Shown piece after piece: positions 1 to 7,510 of a stretch of 64,000 nucleotides of DNA. Under the pieces are notes generated by a model, which was given only the letters and a program-made list of their open reading frames with translations, made no database searches and had not been told where the DNA came from. The position numbers and the translations under genes were made by a program. How positions within the stretch are numbered: position 1 is the first letter of the stretch; each line of letters starts with the position of its first letter. Source of the stretch: Dactylococcopsis salina PCC 8305 (lineage in GTDB: Bacteria > Cyanobacteriota > Cyanobacteriia > Cyanobacteriales > Rubidibacteraceae); NCBI RefSeq assembly GCF_000317615.1, contig NC_019780.1, positions 248,001 to 312,000 of the forward strand. The letters are read 5' to 3'.

Positions 1-1394
1 CAGTATTAATTCGGAATCTTACCCAAGAAGTCAATCAACTATTTATGGGAGTTTTGATTCCTTTGGTAATGCTATGTACAGAAGTAACCGTTTTAACGGG
101 ATTAGTATTACTGTTAATATTCTTGCAACCAATGGCAACATTAGCCGTTGCGATCGGGCTAGGTATAGCGAGTTTTATTTTTTACAATATTTTTCAGAAA
201 CAATTATCAGAATCAGGGAAAAAAAGGCAATATCATTCTGGTCAAGTCATCCAGCAAATTAATCAAGGGTTAGGAGGAGTGAAAGAAACGAAACTTCTGG
301 GTCGGGAAAATTTTTTCTTGAAACGCCATAGTCACCATCGCTCAGAGTTAGTTAAATCATTGCAATTTGTGCAAACAATTCAACAATTACCTAGGTTATA
401 TTTTGAAACTTTAGCGGTATTTGGTCTATTAGGAATTGTTTTGATTACCGTTTTACAGGAAACAGCAACAGGAGAGGTTTTACCAACCGTATCCTTGTTT
501 GCAGCTGCTGCGTTTCGACTAATGCCTTCTCTGAACCGAGTAATGAATAGTGTGAATAGAGTTCGATTTGGTAGTCATGCGCTTGATGTGATTGTCTATG
601 AATTTAGGGTTTTAGAAGATGAGAAAAATCTCTTATCAAAAGTAGAGGTGACTGTTCCTTCATTTAAGGATAAACTAACTTTAGATGCGGTTTCTTACCA
701 TTATCCTGGTTCAGAAGAAGAAGTTTTAAATCGGGTCTCGATCACAATCTCTCAAGGCAAGTCAGTAGGATTAATCGGAAGTTCTGGAGCGGGTAAAACT
801 ACTTTAGTTGATGTAATTTTAGGTTTATTACGACCAACTGAAGGCAGAGTGCTAGTAGATGGAGTTGATATTCAGCAAGGGTTACGAGGATGGCAAAGTC
901 AAATTGGCTACATCCCTCAAAGTATTTATTTGTGTGATGATACATTACGGGGAAACATCGCTTTTGGCATTCCAGAAGAAGAGATTTCTGATGAACAAGT
1001 CTGGTCAGCGGTTCGATCGGCGCAACTCCAAGAATTAGTAGAAAGATTACCGCAAGGGTTAGATACTGTAGTTGGGGAGAGAGGAGTGAGACTTTCTGGA
1101 GGACAACGTCAACGGGTAGGAATCGCTCGTGCGCTTTATCATAATCCACAAGTGTTAGTGATGGACGAAGCAACGGCAGCGTTAGATAATGAGACGGAAG
1201 CGGGAATTATGGAGGCGGTAGAGAAGTTAAGTGGGGAGAAAACCTTGATTATGATTGCTCATCGGTTGACAACGGTTAAAAATTGTGATTGTCTTTATTT
1301 GATGGAGCGAGGGAAGGTGGTTGATCAGGGAAGTTATGAAGAGTTGCGCGATCGCAATGCAAGTTTTATGAGGATGGCGAGTGGTATTAGTTAA
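1..1394 (+). CDS. ABC exporter, fused permease/ATPase (5' end outside window)
   Basis: This is the C-terminal part of a half-size ABC exporter. The frame is open from the first base, so the ATG at 45 is internal and the true start lies upstream. The first ~200 visible residues hold hydrophobic membrane segments. The ATPase domain follows, with Walker A GSSGAGKTT (about residue 245 counted from the ATG at 45), signature LSGGQRQR (~350), Walker B VLVMDEATAALD (~370) and the H-loop AHR (~405). Exporters of this kind flip lipid-linked sugars or export lipids or peptides. The adjacent glycan locus makes a PglK/MsbA-like role plausible, but the substrate is inference. A 5'-truncated paralogue of the ATPase domain lies at 9949-10683. 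Confidence 0.9.
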   Translation, partial: VLIRNLTQEVNQLFMGVLIPLVMLCTEVTVLTGLVLLLIFLQPMATLAVAIGLGIASFIFYNIFQKQLSESGKKRQYHSGQVIQQINQGLGGVKETKLLGRENFFLKRHSHHRSELVKSLQFVQTIQQLPRLYFETLAVFGLLGIVLITVLQETATGEVLPTVSLFAAAAFRLMPSLNRVMNSVNRVRFGSHALDVIVYEFRVLEDEKNLLSKVEVTVPSFKDKLTLDAVSYHYPGSEEEVLNRVSITISQGKSVGLIGSSGAGKTTLVDVILGLLRPTEGRVLVDGVDIQQGLRGWQSQIGYIPQSIYLCDDTLRGNIAFGIPEEEISDEQVWSAVRSAQLQELVERLPQGLDTVVGERGVRLSGGQRQRVGIARALYHNPQVLVMDEATAALDNETEAGIMEAVEKLSGEKTLIMIAHRLTTVKNCDCLYLMERGKVVDQGSYEELRDRNASFMRMASGIS

Positions 1395-1405
1395 AGCCTC
1401 ATAAA

Positions 1406-1570
1406 ATGTTGGGATTTACAGACGTTGATTTAAGGGAAACTCGTTTCTATCAAGATGTTTACGCCGAAAAGGAGAAAAACAGACGATCGCGCCTGGAGAC
1501 AGTCAGGTTTGCCAAAAACGGGTTCGATGGGAGTTTTGCTTCTGCGATCGCGCCCTTAGAGCAAGTTTGA
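1406..1570 (+). pseudogene. Composite relic: Rpn/PD-(D/E)XK-type tail joined to a DUF29 C-terminal tail
   Basis: A 54-codon open frame begins with a segment reading DLRETRFYQDVYAEKEK, which resembles the C-terminal linker of Rpn-type putative nuclease/transposase proteins of cyanobacteria. It ends with AIAPLEQV, the DUF29 C-terminal motif encoded by a HIP1 site, just before the intact DUF29 gene at 1597. It is probably a deletion junction between two decayed genes. Expression is doubtful. Confidence 0.45.
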
Positions 1571-1596
1571 GATGAAAATAAGTAAAATCAGAAAAT

Positions 1597-2058
1597 ATGG
1601 TTGCAGACTCTTCACAAGCACAAAAAACACTCTATGAAACGGATTATTATCTCTGGGTAGTGGAAACAGTTAAAAAACTCCAAAATCGAGAATTTGCAAC
1701 GATTGACTGGGAGAATTTGATTGATGAGGTGTCCGATTTGAGTCGGCGTGAGAAAAAGAAGCTGAAAAGCCTGCTTAAAAAGTTAATTGAACATTTACTG
1801 AAACTCAAGTATTGGCAAGCTGAGAAAATAAGAAATCAAGGACATTGGCAAGCAGAAATTACGAACTTTCGTCAACTGATTCGAGATGAATTGGAAGATA
1901 GCCCCAGCTTGCAACCTTATTTGCAGGAAATTTATCCTCAATGTTACAGCGAAGCTCGAAAAATTGCTTCCCAACGTTCTCAACTTTCCCTAAGCACATT
2001 TCCAGAAAGCGCGATCGCGCCTTTAGAAACGATTCTAGATGAAAACTGGTTGCCGTAA
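1597..2058 (+). CDS. DUF29 family protein
   Basis: A 153-residue protein of the DUF29 family, which is found almost only in cyanobacteria and has no established function. It starts MVADSSQAQKTLYETDYYLW, followed by the family core: IDWENLIDEVSDLSRREKKK (~45-65), an EHLLKLKYW helix (~70), an alpha-helical charged middle, and the C-terminal signature APLETILDENWLP. The segment AIAPLE is encoded by a HIP1 site (gcgatcgcgcc). It is followed 12 bp later by a close paralogue at 2071, so the two may be co-transcribed. Further copies in the window are at 3154, 5763, 23736 and the split gene at 32954/38189. Confidence 0.9.
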   Translation: MVADSSQAQKTLYETDYYLWVVETVKKLQNREFATIDWENLIDEVSDLSRREKKKLKSLLKKLIEHLLKLKYWQAEKIRNQGHWQAEITNFRQLIRDELEDSPSLQPYLQEIYPQCYSEARKIASQRSQLSLSTFPESAIAPLETILDENWLP

Positions 2059-2070
2059 AGGAAAATCAAA

Positions 2071-2559
2071 ATGGTCGCAGACTCTCCACAAGCACAAAAA
2101 ACGCTCTATGAAACGGATTATCATCTTTGGGTAGTCGAAACAGTTAAAAAACTCCAAAATCGAGAATTTGAAACAATTGATTGGGAGGATTTGATTGATG
2201 AGGTATCCGATTTGAGTCGGCGAGAGAAACAAAAATTGAAAAGTTTACTCAAAAGGTTGGTGGAACATTTGCTAAAACTGAAATACTGGGAATCTCAAGT
2301 TAAAGAGAATGAAGCACATTGGAAAAGAGAAATTCTTAATTTCCGTCAGCAACTTCAAGAAATCTTAGCTGATAGTCCGAGCTTAAAGCCATATATCAAG
2401 GAAGTATATCCTGAATGCTACCAAAAGGGACGCAAACTTGCTTCGACAGCTTCAGGATTACCTTTAGCGTCTTTTCCTGAAAGCGCGATGTCGCTTTGCG
2501 ACTGTCCAAAGGACATCGCGCCTTTAGAAACGATTCTAGATGAAAACTGGTTGCCTTAA
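2071..2559 (+). CDS. DUF29 family protein with a 9-residue HIP1-site insert
   Basis: A 162-residue DUF29 paralogue, nearly identical to the 1597 gene over its first 65 residues and diverging afterwards. It is exactly nine residues longer than the 153-aa form because 27 nt (2490-2516) interrupt the HIP1 site that encodes the C-terminal AIAPLE motif. The insert adds a Cys-containing stretch (SLCDCPKD) and leaves the frame and the terminal ENWLP intact. Function is unknown. Confidence 0.88.
   Translation: MVADSPQAQKTLYETDYHLWVVETVKKLQNREFETIDWEDLIDEVSDLSRREKQKLKSLLKRLVEHLLKLKYWESQVKENEAHWKREILNFRQQLQEILADSPSLKPYIKEVYPECYQKGRKLASTASGLPLASFPESAMSLCDCPKDIAPLETILDENWLP
2485..2519. repeat. 27-nt double-hairpin insert inside a HIP1 site (copy 1)
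   Basis: The HIP1 core is split after GCGAT. The 27-nt insert (2490-2516) is two hairpins with 3-nt loops: GTCGC/GCGAC around TTT, then TGTCC/GGACA around AAA. It ends in AT, so the flanking GCGAT and ATCGC can close a three-way junction. Its length keeps the DUF29 frame open. An identical copy lies at 3568-3602. Confidence 0.85.
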
Positions 2560-2593
2560 GTTATGCTGAGATTATATTAAAAAAGGAGTCAAA

Positions 2594-2806
2594 ATGAATT
2601 CAGTGATTGTTTTTGAAGTCTCTCAAGAAGAAGATGGTGGTTTTGTCGCGGAATGTTTAACTGAGGATATTTTTACTCAGGGTGATAGTTGGGAAGAATT
2701 AAGAGTTAATGTCAATGAAGCAGTTAAAGGATATTATTTTGATCAGCCAAGTTGTCCTCAAGTAAAATTACATCTTCTTAAGGAAGAAATGTTAGTGATT
2801 CAATGA
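2594..2806 (+). CDS. HicB-like antitoxin
   Basis: This 70-residue protein has the partial RNase H-like fold pattern of HicB/UPF0150 antitoxins: a hydrophobic first strand (VIVFEVSQEEDGGFVAECL), then the WEELRVNVNEAVKGYY helix. The C-terminal DNA-binding region present in longer HicB proteins is missing. Its TGA overlaps the ATG of the next gene (ATGA, 2803-2806), so the pair is translationally coupled. AAAAGGAG upstream of the ATG is a strong ribosome binding site. It should bind and neutralise the HicA-like toxin encoded next. Confidence 0.85.
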   Translation: MNSVIVFEVSQEEDGGFVAECLTEDIFTQGDSWEELRVNVNEAVKGYYFDQPSCPQVKLHLLKEEMLVIQ

Positions 2807-3042
2807 AAATTCCGAGAGATTTGAAAGGAAGTGATTTCGCGAGGGTTCTCTGTCGCCAATGGGATTACAAGGTTGTTCATCAACAAGGAAGTCATATTAT
2901 TTTGGATACTGAAATTCCCAGTCATCAAAGAATTAGTATTCCTAACCATAATCCTTTGCGCTTAGGAACGTTGAATAGTATTTTGCGAGCAGTTTCTCGG
3001 CATAAAGGAGTAGCCAAAGCTGAGATTATTAATACCTTGTAA
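2803..3042 (+). CDS. HicA-like mRNA interferase toxin
   Basis: A 79-residue double-stranded-RNA-binding-like toxin of the HicA (YcfA) family. It shows the N-terminal MKIPRDLKGSDFARVL segment, the catalytic-histidine motif QQGSHIIL, and the end of the fold with IPNHNPLRLGTLNSILRAV. HicA proteins cleave mRNA independently of the ribosome. It overlaps the antitoxin by 4 nt. Antitoxin-first order is common in this short HicB/HicA subtype, and the second pair in the window (44005-44578) has the reverse order. Confidence 0.87.
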   Translation: MKIPRDLKGSDFARVLCRQWDYKVVHQQGSHIILDTEIPSHQRISIPNHNPLRLGTLNSILRAVSRHKGVAKAEIINTL

Positions 3043-3153
3043 TTAAAGCCTCCCCAACCTGATGAGCGAGTTACTCCTCATTTCAGCCCTAGTTCCCAGC
3101 GCGATCGCGCCCCTCGATCAAGTTTGAGATGAAAACAAGTAGAATCAGAAATT

Positions 3154-3642
3154 ATGGTCGCAGACTCTCCACAAGCACAAAAACAACTCTATGAAACCGA
3201 TTATCATCTCTGGGTAGTCGAAACAGTTAAAAAACTCCAAAATCGAGAATTTGAAACAATTGACTGGGAGAATTTGATTGATGAGGTATCCGATTTGAGT
3301 CGGCGTGAGAAAAAGAAACTGAAAAGTCTCCTCAGAAATTTATGGGAACATTTGCTAAAATTCAAATACTGGCAGAATGAATGGGAGAGAAATCAATCTC
3401 ATTGGAAAGGTGAAATTCGCAATTTTCGCAAACAGATTCGAGATGAATTGGAAGATAGTCCGAGCCTCAAAAACTATTTGCATGATATTTCAGCGCAATG
3501 CTACGAAGATGCCAAAGCAATCGTCAGCGATAAGTCCGAACTTCCGTTAGATCATTTCCCTGAAAACGCGATGTCGCTTTGCGACTGTCCAAAGGACATC
3601 GCGCCTTTGGAGCAGGTACTGGATGAAAACTGGTTGCCTTAA
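3154..3642 (+). CDS. DUF29 family protein with a 9-residue HIP1-site insert
   Basis: A third DUF29 paralogue (162 residues) opening with MVADSPQAQKQLYETDYHLW. It has the DUF29 core and the terminal signature PLEQVLDENWLP. Like the 2071 gene it carries the 27-nt insert in the HIP1-encoded AIAPLE motif (3573-3599). The 110 bp upstream (3043-3153) contains a DUF29 3'-end relic (gcgatcgcgcccc followed by a decayed PLDQV-stop), suggesting an earlier tandem copy was lost. Confidence 0.88.
   Translation: MVADSPQAQKQLYETDYHLWVVETVKKLQNREFETIDWENLIDEVSDLSRREKKKLKSLLRNLWEHLLKFKYWQNEWERNQSHWKGEIRNFRKQIRDELEDSPSLKNYLHDISAQCYEDAKAIVSDKSELPLDHFPENAMSLCDCPKDIAPLEQVLDENWLP
3568..3602. repeat. 27-nt double-hairpin insert inside a HIP1 site (copy 2)
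   Basis: Same sequence and same codon position as the copy at 2485-2519. The two DUF29 genes otherwise differ around it, so the insert was either carried by gene conversion or inherited from a common inserted ancestor. Confidence 0.85.
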
Positions 3643-3932
3643 CCTTTGGTCAATGCTGGGATCAGCGATCGCGCTTGGATGGTAAATATAAAAGCAGCCG
3701 CTTTTGCGGTTAGGGTATATGGTTCAAAGATGCTATTGGGTTCAGGGTTAGCAAAATCTGCCATTGAATTAGTGGCGCGATCGCGCTTCGGTAATATTTT
3801 CCAAGCAACCCTCTTTTCTCCAGAATTTTCCGATATTAGAGTTGATTGCTAGAAAAACAATTACTGCACATCAATTGACATTACTTAACTTCTAAGCTAG
3901 ACTCTAATATAGTCAATTAAATTGTTTTTTTA
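3643..3932. other. Gene-free stretch with decayed coding-like sequence
   Basis: No convincing gene is present. The reverse strand reads through about 3640-3850 in one open frame with plausible but unrecognised peptide (for example FEPYTLTAKAAAF), interrupted by HIP1 sites. It looks like a relic of an unidentified gene. The last ~70 bp (from about 3855) lead into the IS607 element. Confidence 0.35.
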
Positions 3933-4577
3933 ATGTCAAAGTATGTACCAGCCAGAGTCGCCCAAGAACAACTCGGCGTTTCCCTTAGAACTCTCTTGCG
4001 ATGGGATGAGGCTGGAAAAATCGAAACCATCCGAACCCCTAATGGACAAAGACGATACAACGTCGAATCAGTCCTCAACCCTTATAAATCAGAAAAAGCA
4101 ATTCTCCTCTATGCCAGAGTTAGCAGTCATGCTCAAAAACCTGACCTTGAAAGACAGGCTGACTTTCTTCTCACTCGTTTCCCCAACGGTGAACTCGTCA
4201 AAGAAATCGCGTCGGGTCTCAACTTCAAGAGAAAAAAACTTCGTGACCTATTGGAACGAGTTCTCTCAGGAGATGTTTCAATGGTTGTGGTCTGTCATAA
4301 AGACAGACTCGCCCGTTTCGGTGTTGAACTTATCCAATGGCTCTGCGAAAGACAAGGTTGTCAACTCGTGGTTCTCCAACAAAGTGACCTTTCTCCAGAA
4401 CGAGAAATGGTCGAAGATATTCTTGCCATCATCCACGTCTTTAGTTGTCGATTATACGGACTCCGAAAGTACAAACAGCCCATCCGTCAAGACTTGCACC
4501 CAGTATCGAATGGTACTAACCAAGGAACAACGCCATCTTCTGAAAAAATGGGTCAGACTGAATCGGAAAGCGTATAA
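3933..4577 (+). CDS. tnpA: IS607 family TnpA serine recombinase
   Basis: A 214-residue site-specific recombinase. An N-terminal MerR-like helix-turn-helix (residues 1-45, ending PNGQRRYNVE) is followed by the serine-resolvase catalytic domain with the nucleophile motif LLYARVSSH (~60-68), the SGLNFKRKKLRDLL segment and VVCHKDRLARFG. The C-terminal helix VFSCRLYGLRKYK is typical of the family. The last ~65 bp overlap the tnpB start in another frame, so the tail beyond RKYKQ may be extended by the overlap. It catalyses excision and integration of the element. Confidence 0.92.
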   Translation: MSKYVPARVAQEQLGVSLRTLLRWDEAGKIETIRTPNGQRRYNVESVLNPYKSEKAILLYARVSSHAQKPDLERQADFLLTRFPNGELVKEIASGLNFKRKKLRDLLERVLSGDVSMVVVCHKDRLARFGVELIQWLCERQGCQLVVLQQSDLSPEREMVEDILAIIHVFSCRLYGLRKYKQPIRQDLHPVSNGTNQGTTPSSEKMGQTESESV

Positions 4578-5718
4578 CATGGCTATCGAATACTTGAACC
4601 AACATCAAGGCTTCGATCGAACAGGAATCGGAGGCACGGGGAAGCAAGCCTTCAAAACCTTTTTTAAGGTTCAGATTAGACCAGACTGGTTAAAAAAGGA
4701 ACTTCCTGCAGCCATCTTAGATCAAGCGGTGATGGAGGCTTATTCCGCATGGTCTAAAACCAAAAAGAATCCCAAATATGTGGGTAAAGGCAAGAATAAG
4801 AAACCATCACCAAAAGCTGGATTGAAAATAGCAAGATTTCGTTCCATCCGAGACAAATCTCAAACGCTCCAATTTAAGGTAGCATCTGACCTAAAACAAG
4901 GGAAACTGCTTCCCCAATACTGGGGAGATTTAGGAGCATTTGAATGTTCTGATAACGGAAAACGCTTTTGTGTGATTAACCCAAACTACACGCCAGAAGT
5001 CACTTACAAAAATGGTAATTTCTATCTTTCTCTTCCTCAAGATACAGAAGTAGAAGACAACGGGAAAGAAAGTTTCATTGCGTTTGACCCTGGTGTACGA
5101 ACTTTCCTAACAGGATTTGATGGTAATCAGTTTATCGAGTTTGGAGAAGGCGACATTAATCGCATTGTGAGATTGTGCCGTTCTTTAGACAAGATGCAAA
5201 GTCAACGAGACTTATTGAAAGGACATAAAAATCGCCATCTCCGTTATCAACTTAATCAAAAGATGAAACGGAAACGACGAAAAATTCGGAATCTGGTTGA
5301 TGAAATGCACCGAAAGACTGCGAGTTGGTTAGCTAAAAACTATCGGGTGATAGCGTTACCAACTTATGAATCTTCCCAAATGGTGTGTAAAGCCAAAAGA
5401 AAGATTCAGAGTAAAACGGCTCGTAGTATGCTGACTTGGGCAATGTATCGTTTTTCTCAGGTGTTAGAGTGTCAGTGCGCTAAACATGGCTCGATTCTGA
5501 CCCGTCACACCGAAGAATATACATCGAAAACTTGTCCTCATTGTGGTCATATTCATCAGAAGTTAGGCGGAAGAAAACAGTTTATTTGTCCTAACTGTGG
5601 ATTTTCTCTAAAAAGAGATTTTGTAGGAGCTTTGGGGAATTTCCTCAAGGCGTTGTGGGATAGCACCGTACTTTCCGAAGTACGCTCTGACTGCTTTACT
5701 TTTACAATTAATGTATAG
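4510..5718 (+). CDS. tnpB: TnpB, RNA-guided RuvC-like endonuclease of IS607
   Basis: Read from the ATG at 4510 (MVLTKEQRHLLKKWVRLNRK), this is 402 residues, the normal TnpB size. The open frame continues upstream over tnpA, but that part is only its shadow. The RuvC-like domain shows FDPGVRTF (first Asp), ALPTYE (Glu) and the late RDFVGALGN (last Asp). The zinc ribbon is intact, with CPHCGH and CPNCGF. TnpB proteins are guided by an omega RNA made from the element's 3' end and cut donor or empty sites to keep the element in place. The start overlaps tnpA by 68 nt. Confidence 0.9.
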   Translation: MVLTKEQRHLLKKWVRLNRKAYNMAIEYLNQHQGFDRTGIGGTGKQAFKTFFKVQIRPDWLKKELPAAILDQAVMEAYSAWSKTKKNPKYVGKGKNKKPSPKAGLKIARFRSIRDKSQTLQFKVASDLKQGKLLPQYWGDLGAFECSDNGKRFCVINPNYTPEVTYKNGNFYLSLPQDTEVEDNGKESFIAFDPGVRTFLTGFDGNQFIEFGEGDINRIVRLCRSLDKMQSQRDLLKGHKNRHLRYQLNQKMKRKRRKIRNLVDEMHRKTASWLAKNYRVIALPTYESSQMVCKAKRKIQSKTARSMLTWAMYRFSQVLECQCAKHGSILTRHTEEYTSKTCPHCGHIHQKLGGRKQFICPNCGFSLKRDFVGALGNFLKALWDSTVLSEVRSDCFTFTINV

Positions 5719-5762
5719 TATTGTTCAGTCTTGAACTATCAGACTATATAAGGAAAATCAAC

Positions 5763-6224
5763 ATGGTTGCAGACTCTCAACAAACACAAAAAACACTCTA
5801 TGAAACTGATTATTATCTCTGGGTGATAGAAACCATTAAGCAACTGCAAAATCAAGAATTGGAAGCGATTGATTGGGAGAATCTAATTGATGAGGTATCG
5901 GATTTGAGTCGGCGGGAAAAAAGAAAACTACAAAGTTTATTCAAACGGCTATTGGAGCATCTGCTGAAACTCAAATACTGGGAAGACGAAGCCGAGAGAA
6001 ATCGCAGACATTGGCGGGGAGAAATTGCTAACTTCCGCCAACAAATTAAATATCAGCTAGAAGACAGTCCGAGCTTAAACTCGTACTTAAAAGAAATTTT
6101 TGCTCAATCTTATCGAGATGCGAGAGTGATTGCATCGGAAAAATCAGGATTACCTCTTAGCACCTTCCCTTCTCAACCGATCGCGCGGTTCGATCAAATT
6201 TTAGATGAAAATTGGTTGCCTTAA
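5763..6224 (+). CDS. DUF29 family protein
   Basis: A fourth DUF29 gene, 153 residues from the ATG at 5763, which has the ribosome binding site AAGGAAAA and matches the MVADSQQTQKTLYETDYYLW start of its paralogues. The frame is open 14 codons further upstream, but those codons belong to the IS607 junction. The core IDWENLIDEVSDLSRREKRK and the terminal QILDENWLP are present. The motif corresponding to AIAPLE reads PIARFDQ here, still at a HIP1-like site. Function is unknown. Confidence 0.88.
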   Translation: MVADSQQTQKTLYETDYYLWVIETIKQLQNQELEAIDWENLIDEVSDLSRREKRKLQSLFKRLLEHLLKLKYWEDEAERNRRHWRGEIANFRQQIKYQLEDSPSLNSYLKEIFAQSYRDARVIASEKSGLPLSTFPSQPIARFDQILDENWLP

Positions 6225-6353
6225 ACCCAAGCGCGATCGCGCGGGAAGAATATCCGATCGAGTTGCAAGCTAAACGTTATCTTGAGCTTGATCAGCAAAT
6301 CTTAGACAAGAAGTAGAAAAGAGCGCGATCATGATTGTATTTGAAGCAGAATC

Positions 6354-6404
6354 AAAAGTTATTATCTCCCGTTTCTACGGTTACTTAGAATTCAGATTAA
6401 ATCT
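6354..6404 (+). repeat. Partial duplicate of the 7366-7416 sequence
   Basis: About 50 bp here match the 3' end of the HigA-like gene (7366-7416) with few changes. In the 7.4-kb copy it continues directly into a glycosyltransferase 5' relic. Here it is separated from the equivalent relic (6683) by the DUF2283 gene, as if that gene had been inserted into one copy. Confidence 0.6.
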
Positions 6405-6417
6405 TAAAGAAGGAATT

Positions 6418-6636
6418 GTGGTATGCGCCCAAGTAAAAGTTTTTTATGATCGGACAGGAAATAGTTTGACTGTTTGGTTTGGCAATCCTCAAGATGAGTT
6501 TGAATCAGAAGAAACAGGGGATGAAGTTATTTTAATGAAGGATAAAAGCGGTCGAGTGATTGGGTTTGAAAAACTGAATTTTCAACCCAGTCAGAATGAT
6601 CCAGTGAAAATGGCATTTGAGGCCTTTCCTGTTTAA
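6418..6636 (+). CDS. DUF2283 family protein
   Basis: A small protein of 72 residues from a GTG at 6418, chosen because AAGAAGGA lies just in front and because the upstream open frame is the repeat described at 6354. The core VKVFYDRTGNSLTVWFGNP, the EETGDEVILMKD block and the closing VIGFEKLNF are the usual DUF2283 pattern. Function is unknown; members often sit near toxin-antitoxin genes, as here (HigBA-like pair 140 bp downstream). Confidence 0.8.
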   Translation: MVCAQVKVFYDRTGNSLTVWFGNPQDEFESEETGDEVILMKDKSGRVIGFEKLNFQPSQNDPVKMAFEAFPV

Positions 6637-6682
6637 GTATTCCTAAATGTTTCTATAATTGCTTAAAGCCGATAAAATTTTT

Positions 6683-6742
6683 ATGAAAATTCTACAAATT
6701 AATCAATCTGATCTTTCGGGAGGAGGCGCGATCGCGCACTAA
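6683..6742 (+). pseudogene. 5' relic of a family-4 glycosyltransferase
   Basis: Twenty codons reading MKILQINQSDLSGGGAIAH then stop. This matches the first residues of cyanobacterial GT4 enzymes such as the intact gene at 22310 (MIILHLSSNDISGGAARAA). A second, more decayed copy with an early stop is at 7417-7465. Confidence 0.6.
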
Positions 6743-6776
6743 AATCAAATTACTATTGAAATATATAGTAATACTT

Positions 6777-7124
6777 ATGTCAGAAATAATCATCAAAATT
6801 CTTGAACCGACAGAAGCAATTAGTCCATTTGAGAAATGGTATAACTCAATCAAAGATAAATCAGTCAGAAGACGTATTCTAGTCAGAATTAAAAGATTAG
6901 AATTGGGTAACTTTGGAGACTGGAAAAATTTGGGAGAAGGAGTTTATGAACTTCGTATGAGCTTTGGCTCTGGATATCGAGTTTATTTTGCTCGTCAAGG
7001 CAACGAAATGGTAATTATACTAGGAGGAGGAGACAAACGTAGTCAAGCTCAAGATATTACAAACGCCAAAGCACTGTGGAGAGAGTATAAAAATGAAATT
7101 GAAAGATTTTCACGAGACTTTTAG
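6777..7124 (+). CDS. HigB/RelE-like toxin (Gp49-like family)
   Basis: 115 residues from the ATG at 6777; an upstream in-frame ATG at 6756 gives seven extra residues and is less likely. The pattern of the phage-derived Gp49-like/HigB killer proteins is clear: PFEKWYNSIKDKSVRRRILVR, LGEGVYELRMSFGSGYRVYF and IILGGGDKRSQAQDI. Such toxins act on mRNA at the ribosome. Its 3' end overlaps the downstream antitoxin gene by 32 nt. Confidence 0.88.
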   Translation: MSEIIIKILEPTEAISPFEKWYNSIKDKSVRRRILVRIKRLELGNFGDWKNLGEGVYELRMSFGSGYRVYFARQGNEMVIILGGGDKRSQAQDITNAKALWREYKNEIERFSRDF

Positions 7125-7398
7125 CAGTGACCTTCAAGATCGTGAATTTGTCTTAGGCTATCTGCAAGAATCTTTAGAAGAAGGTGGCATTATTTTATTT
7201 CTATCTGCTCTGAAAGATGTAGTTAAAGCTGATCAAAGTAATCAGGATAATTTCGATAAAACGAATGATGAGAAAAACACTTTAAATCATTTTCTGCAAA
7301 GTCAACATCCCACCTTGGTCGAAGTTTATAAAGTTCTAAAAATTCTCGAATTAGATTTACAAGTAAAGTTATTATCTCCCATTTCTACAGTTACTTAA
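7093..7398 (+). CDS. HigA-like antitoxin
   Basis: A 101-residue partner of the upstream toxin. It shows the conserved start of this antitoxin family (DREFVLGYLQESLEEGG, then LFLSALKDVVKA) and a degenerate helix-turn-helix followed by HPTLVEVYKVLKILELDLQV. Toxin-first order with overlap is usual for this family. It should bind the toxin and repress the operon. The last ~30 bp are shared with the repeat at 6354. Confidence 0.83.
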   Translation: MKLKDFHETFSSDLQDREFVLGYLQESLEEGGIILFLSALKDVVKADQSNQDNFDKTNDEKNTLNHFLQSQHPTLVEVYKVLKILELDLQVKLLSPISTVT

Positions 7399-7416
7399 AA
7401 TTCAGATCAAATCTTC

Positions 7417-7510
7417 ATGAAAGTTCTACAAATTAATTAATCTGATATTTCGGGAGGAGGCGCGAGGCTCTTCGGCTCGGTCTCCGACCTACGCGCTACG
7501 CAAGAATATC
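7417..7510 (+). pseudogene. Second glycosyltransferase 5' relic with a divergent HIP1-site insert
   Basis: It reads MKVLQIN then stop, followed by sequence encoding a decayed SDISGGGA, the same relic as at 6683. At the HIP1 site of the first copy (gcgatcgcgc) this copy instead has about 26 extra bases containing a GGTC/GACC hairpin with a 3-nt loop. This is a diverged relative of the HIP1 inserts at 2485, 38382 and 43500. Confidence 0.5.

Larger units (their letters stand above)
3855..5720 (+). mobile_element. IS607-family insertion sequence (tnpA + tnpB), complete
   Basis: It contains overlapping tnpA (serine recombinase) and tnpB genes in the order typical of IS607. Both look intact. IS607 elements have no clear terminal inverted repeats and make no target duplication, so the outer ends are estimated from where DUF29-associated sequence stops and resumes (the DUF29 gene at 5763). 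A guide (omega) RNA is expected at or just beyond the 3' end of tnpB by family knowledge. It was not delimited here. Confidence 0.8.

Noticed and set aside
3646-3852. Forward 68-codon frame after the third DUF29 gene
   Set aside because: No ribosome binding site, HIP1-rich, no similarity recognised. The reverse strand looks more coding-like but is also decayed.
3943-4509. A 591-residue version of the first TnpB
   Set aside because: The first ~189 codons are the shadow of tnpA in another frame; TnpB homology begins at the ATG at 4510.
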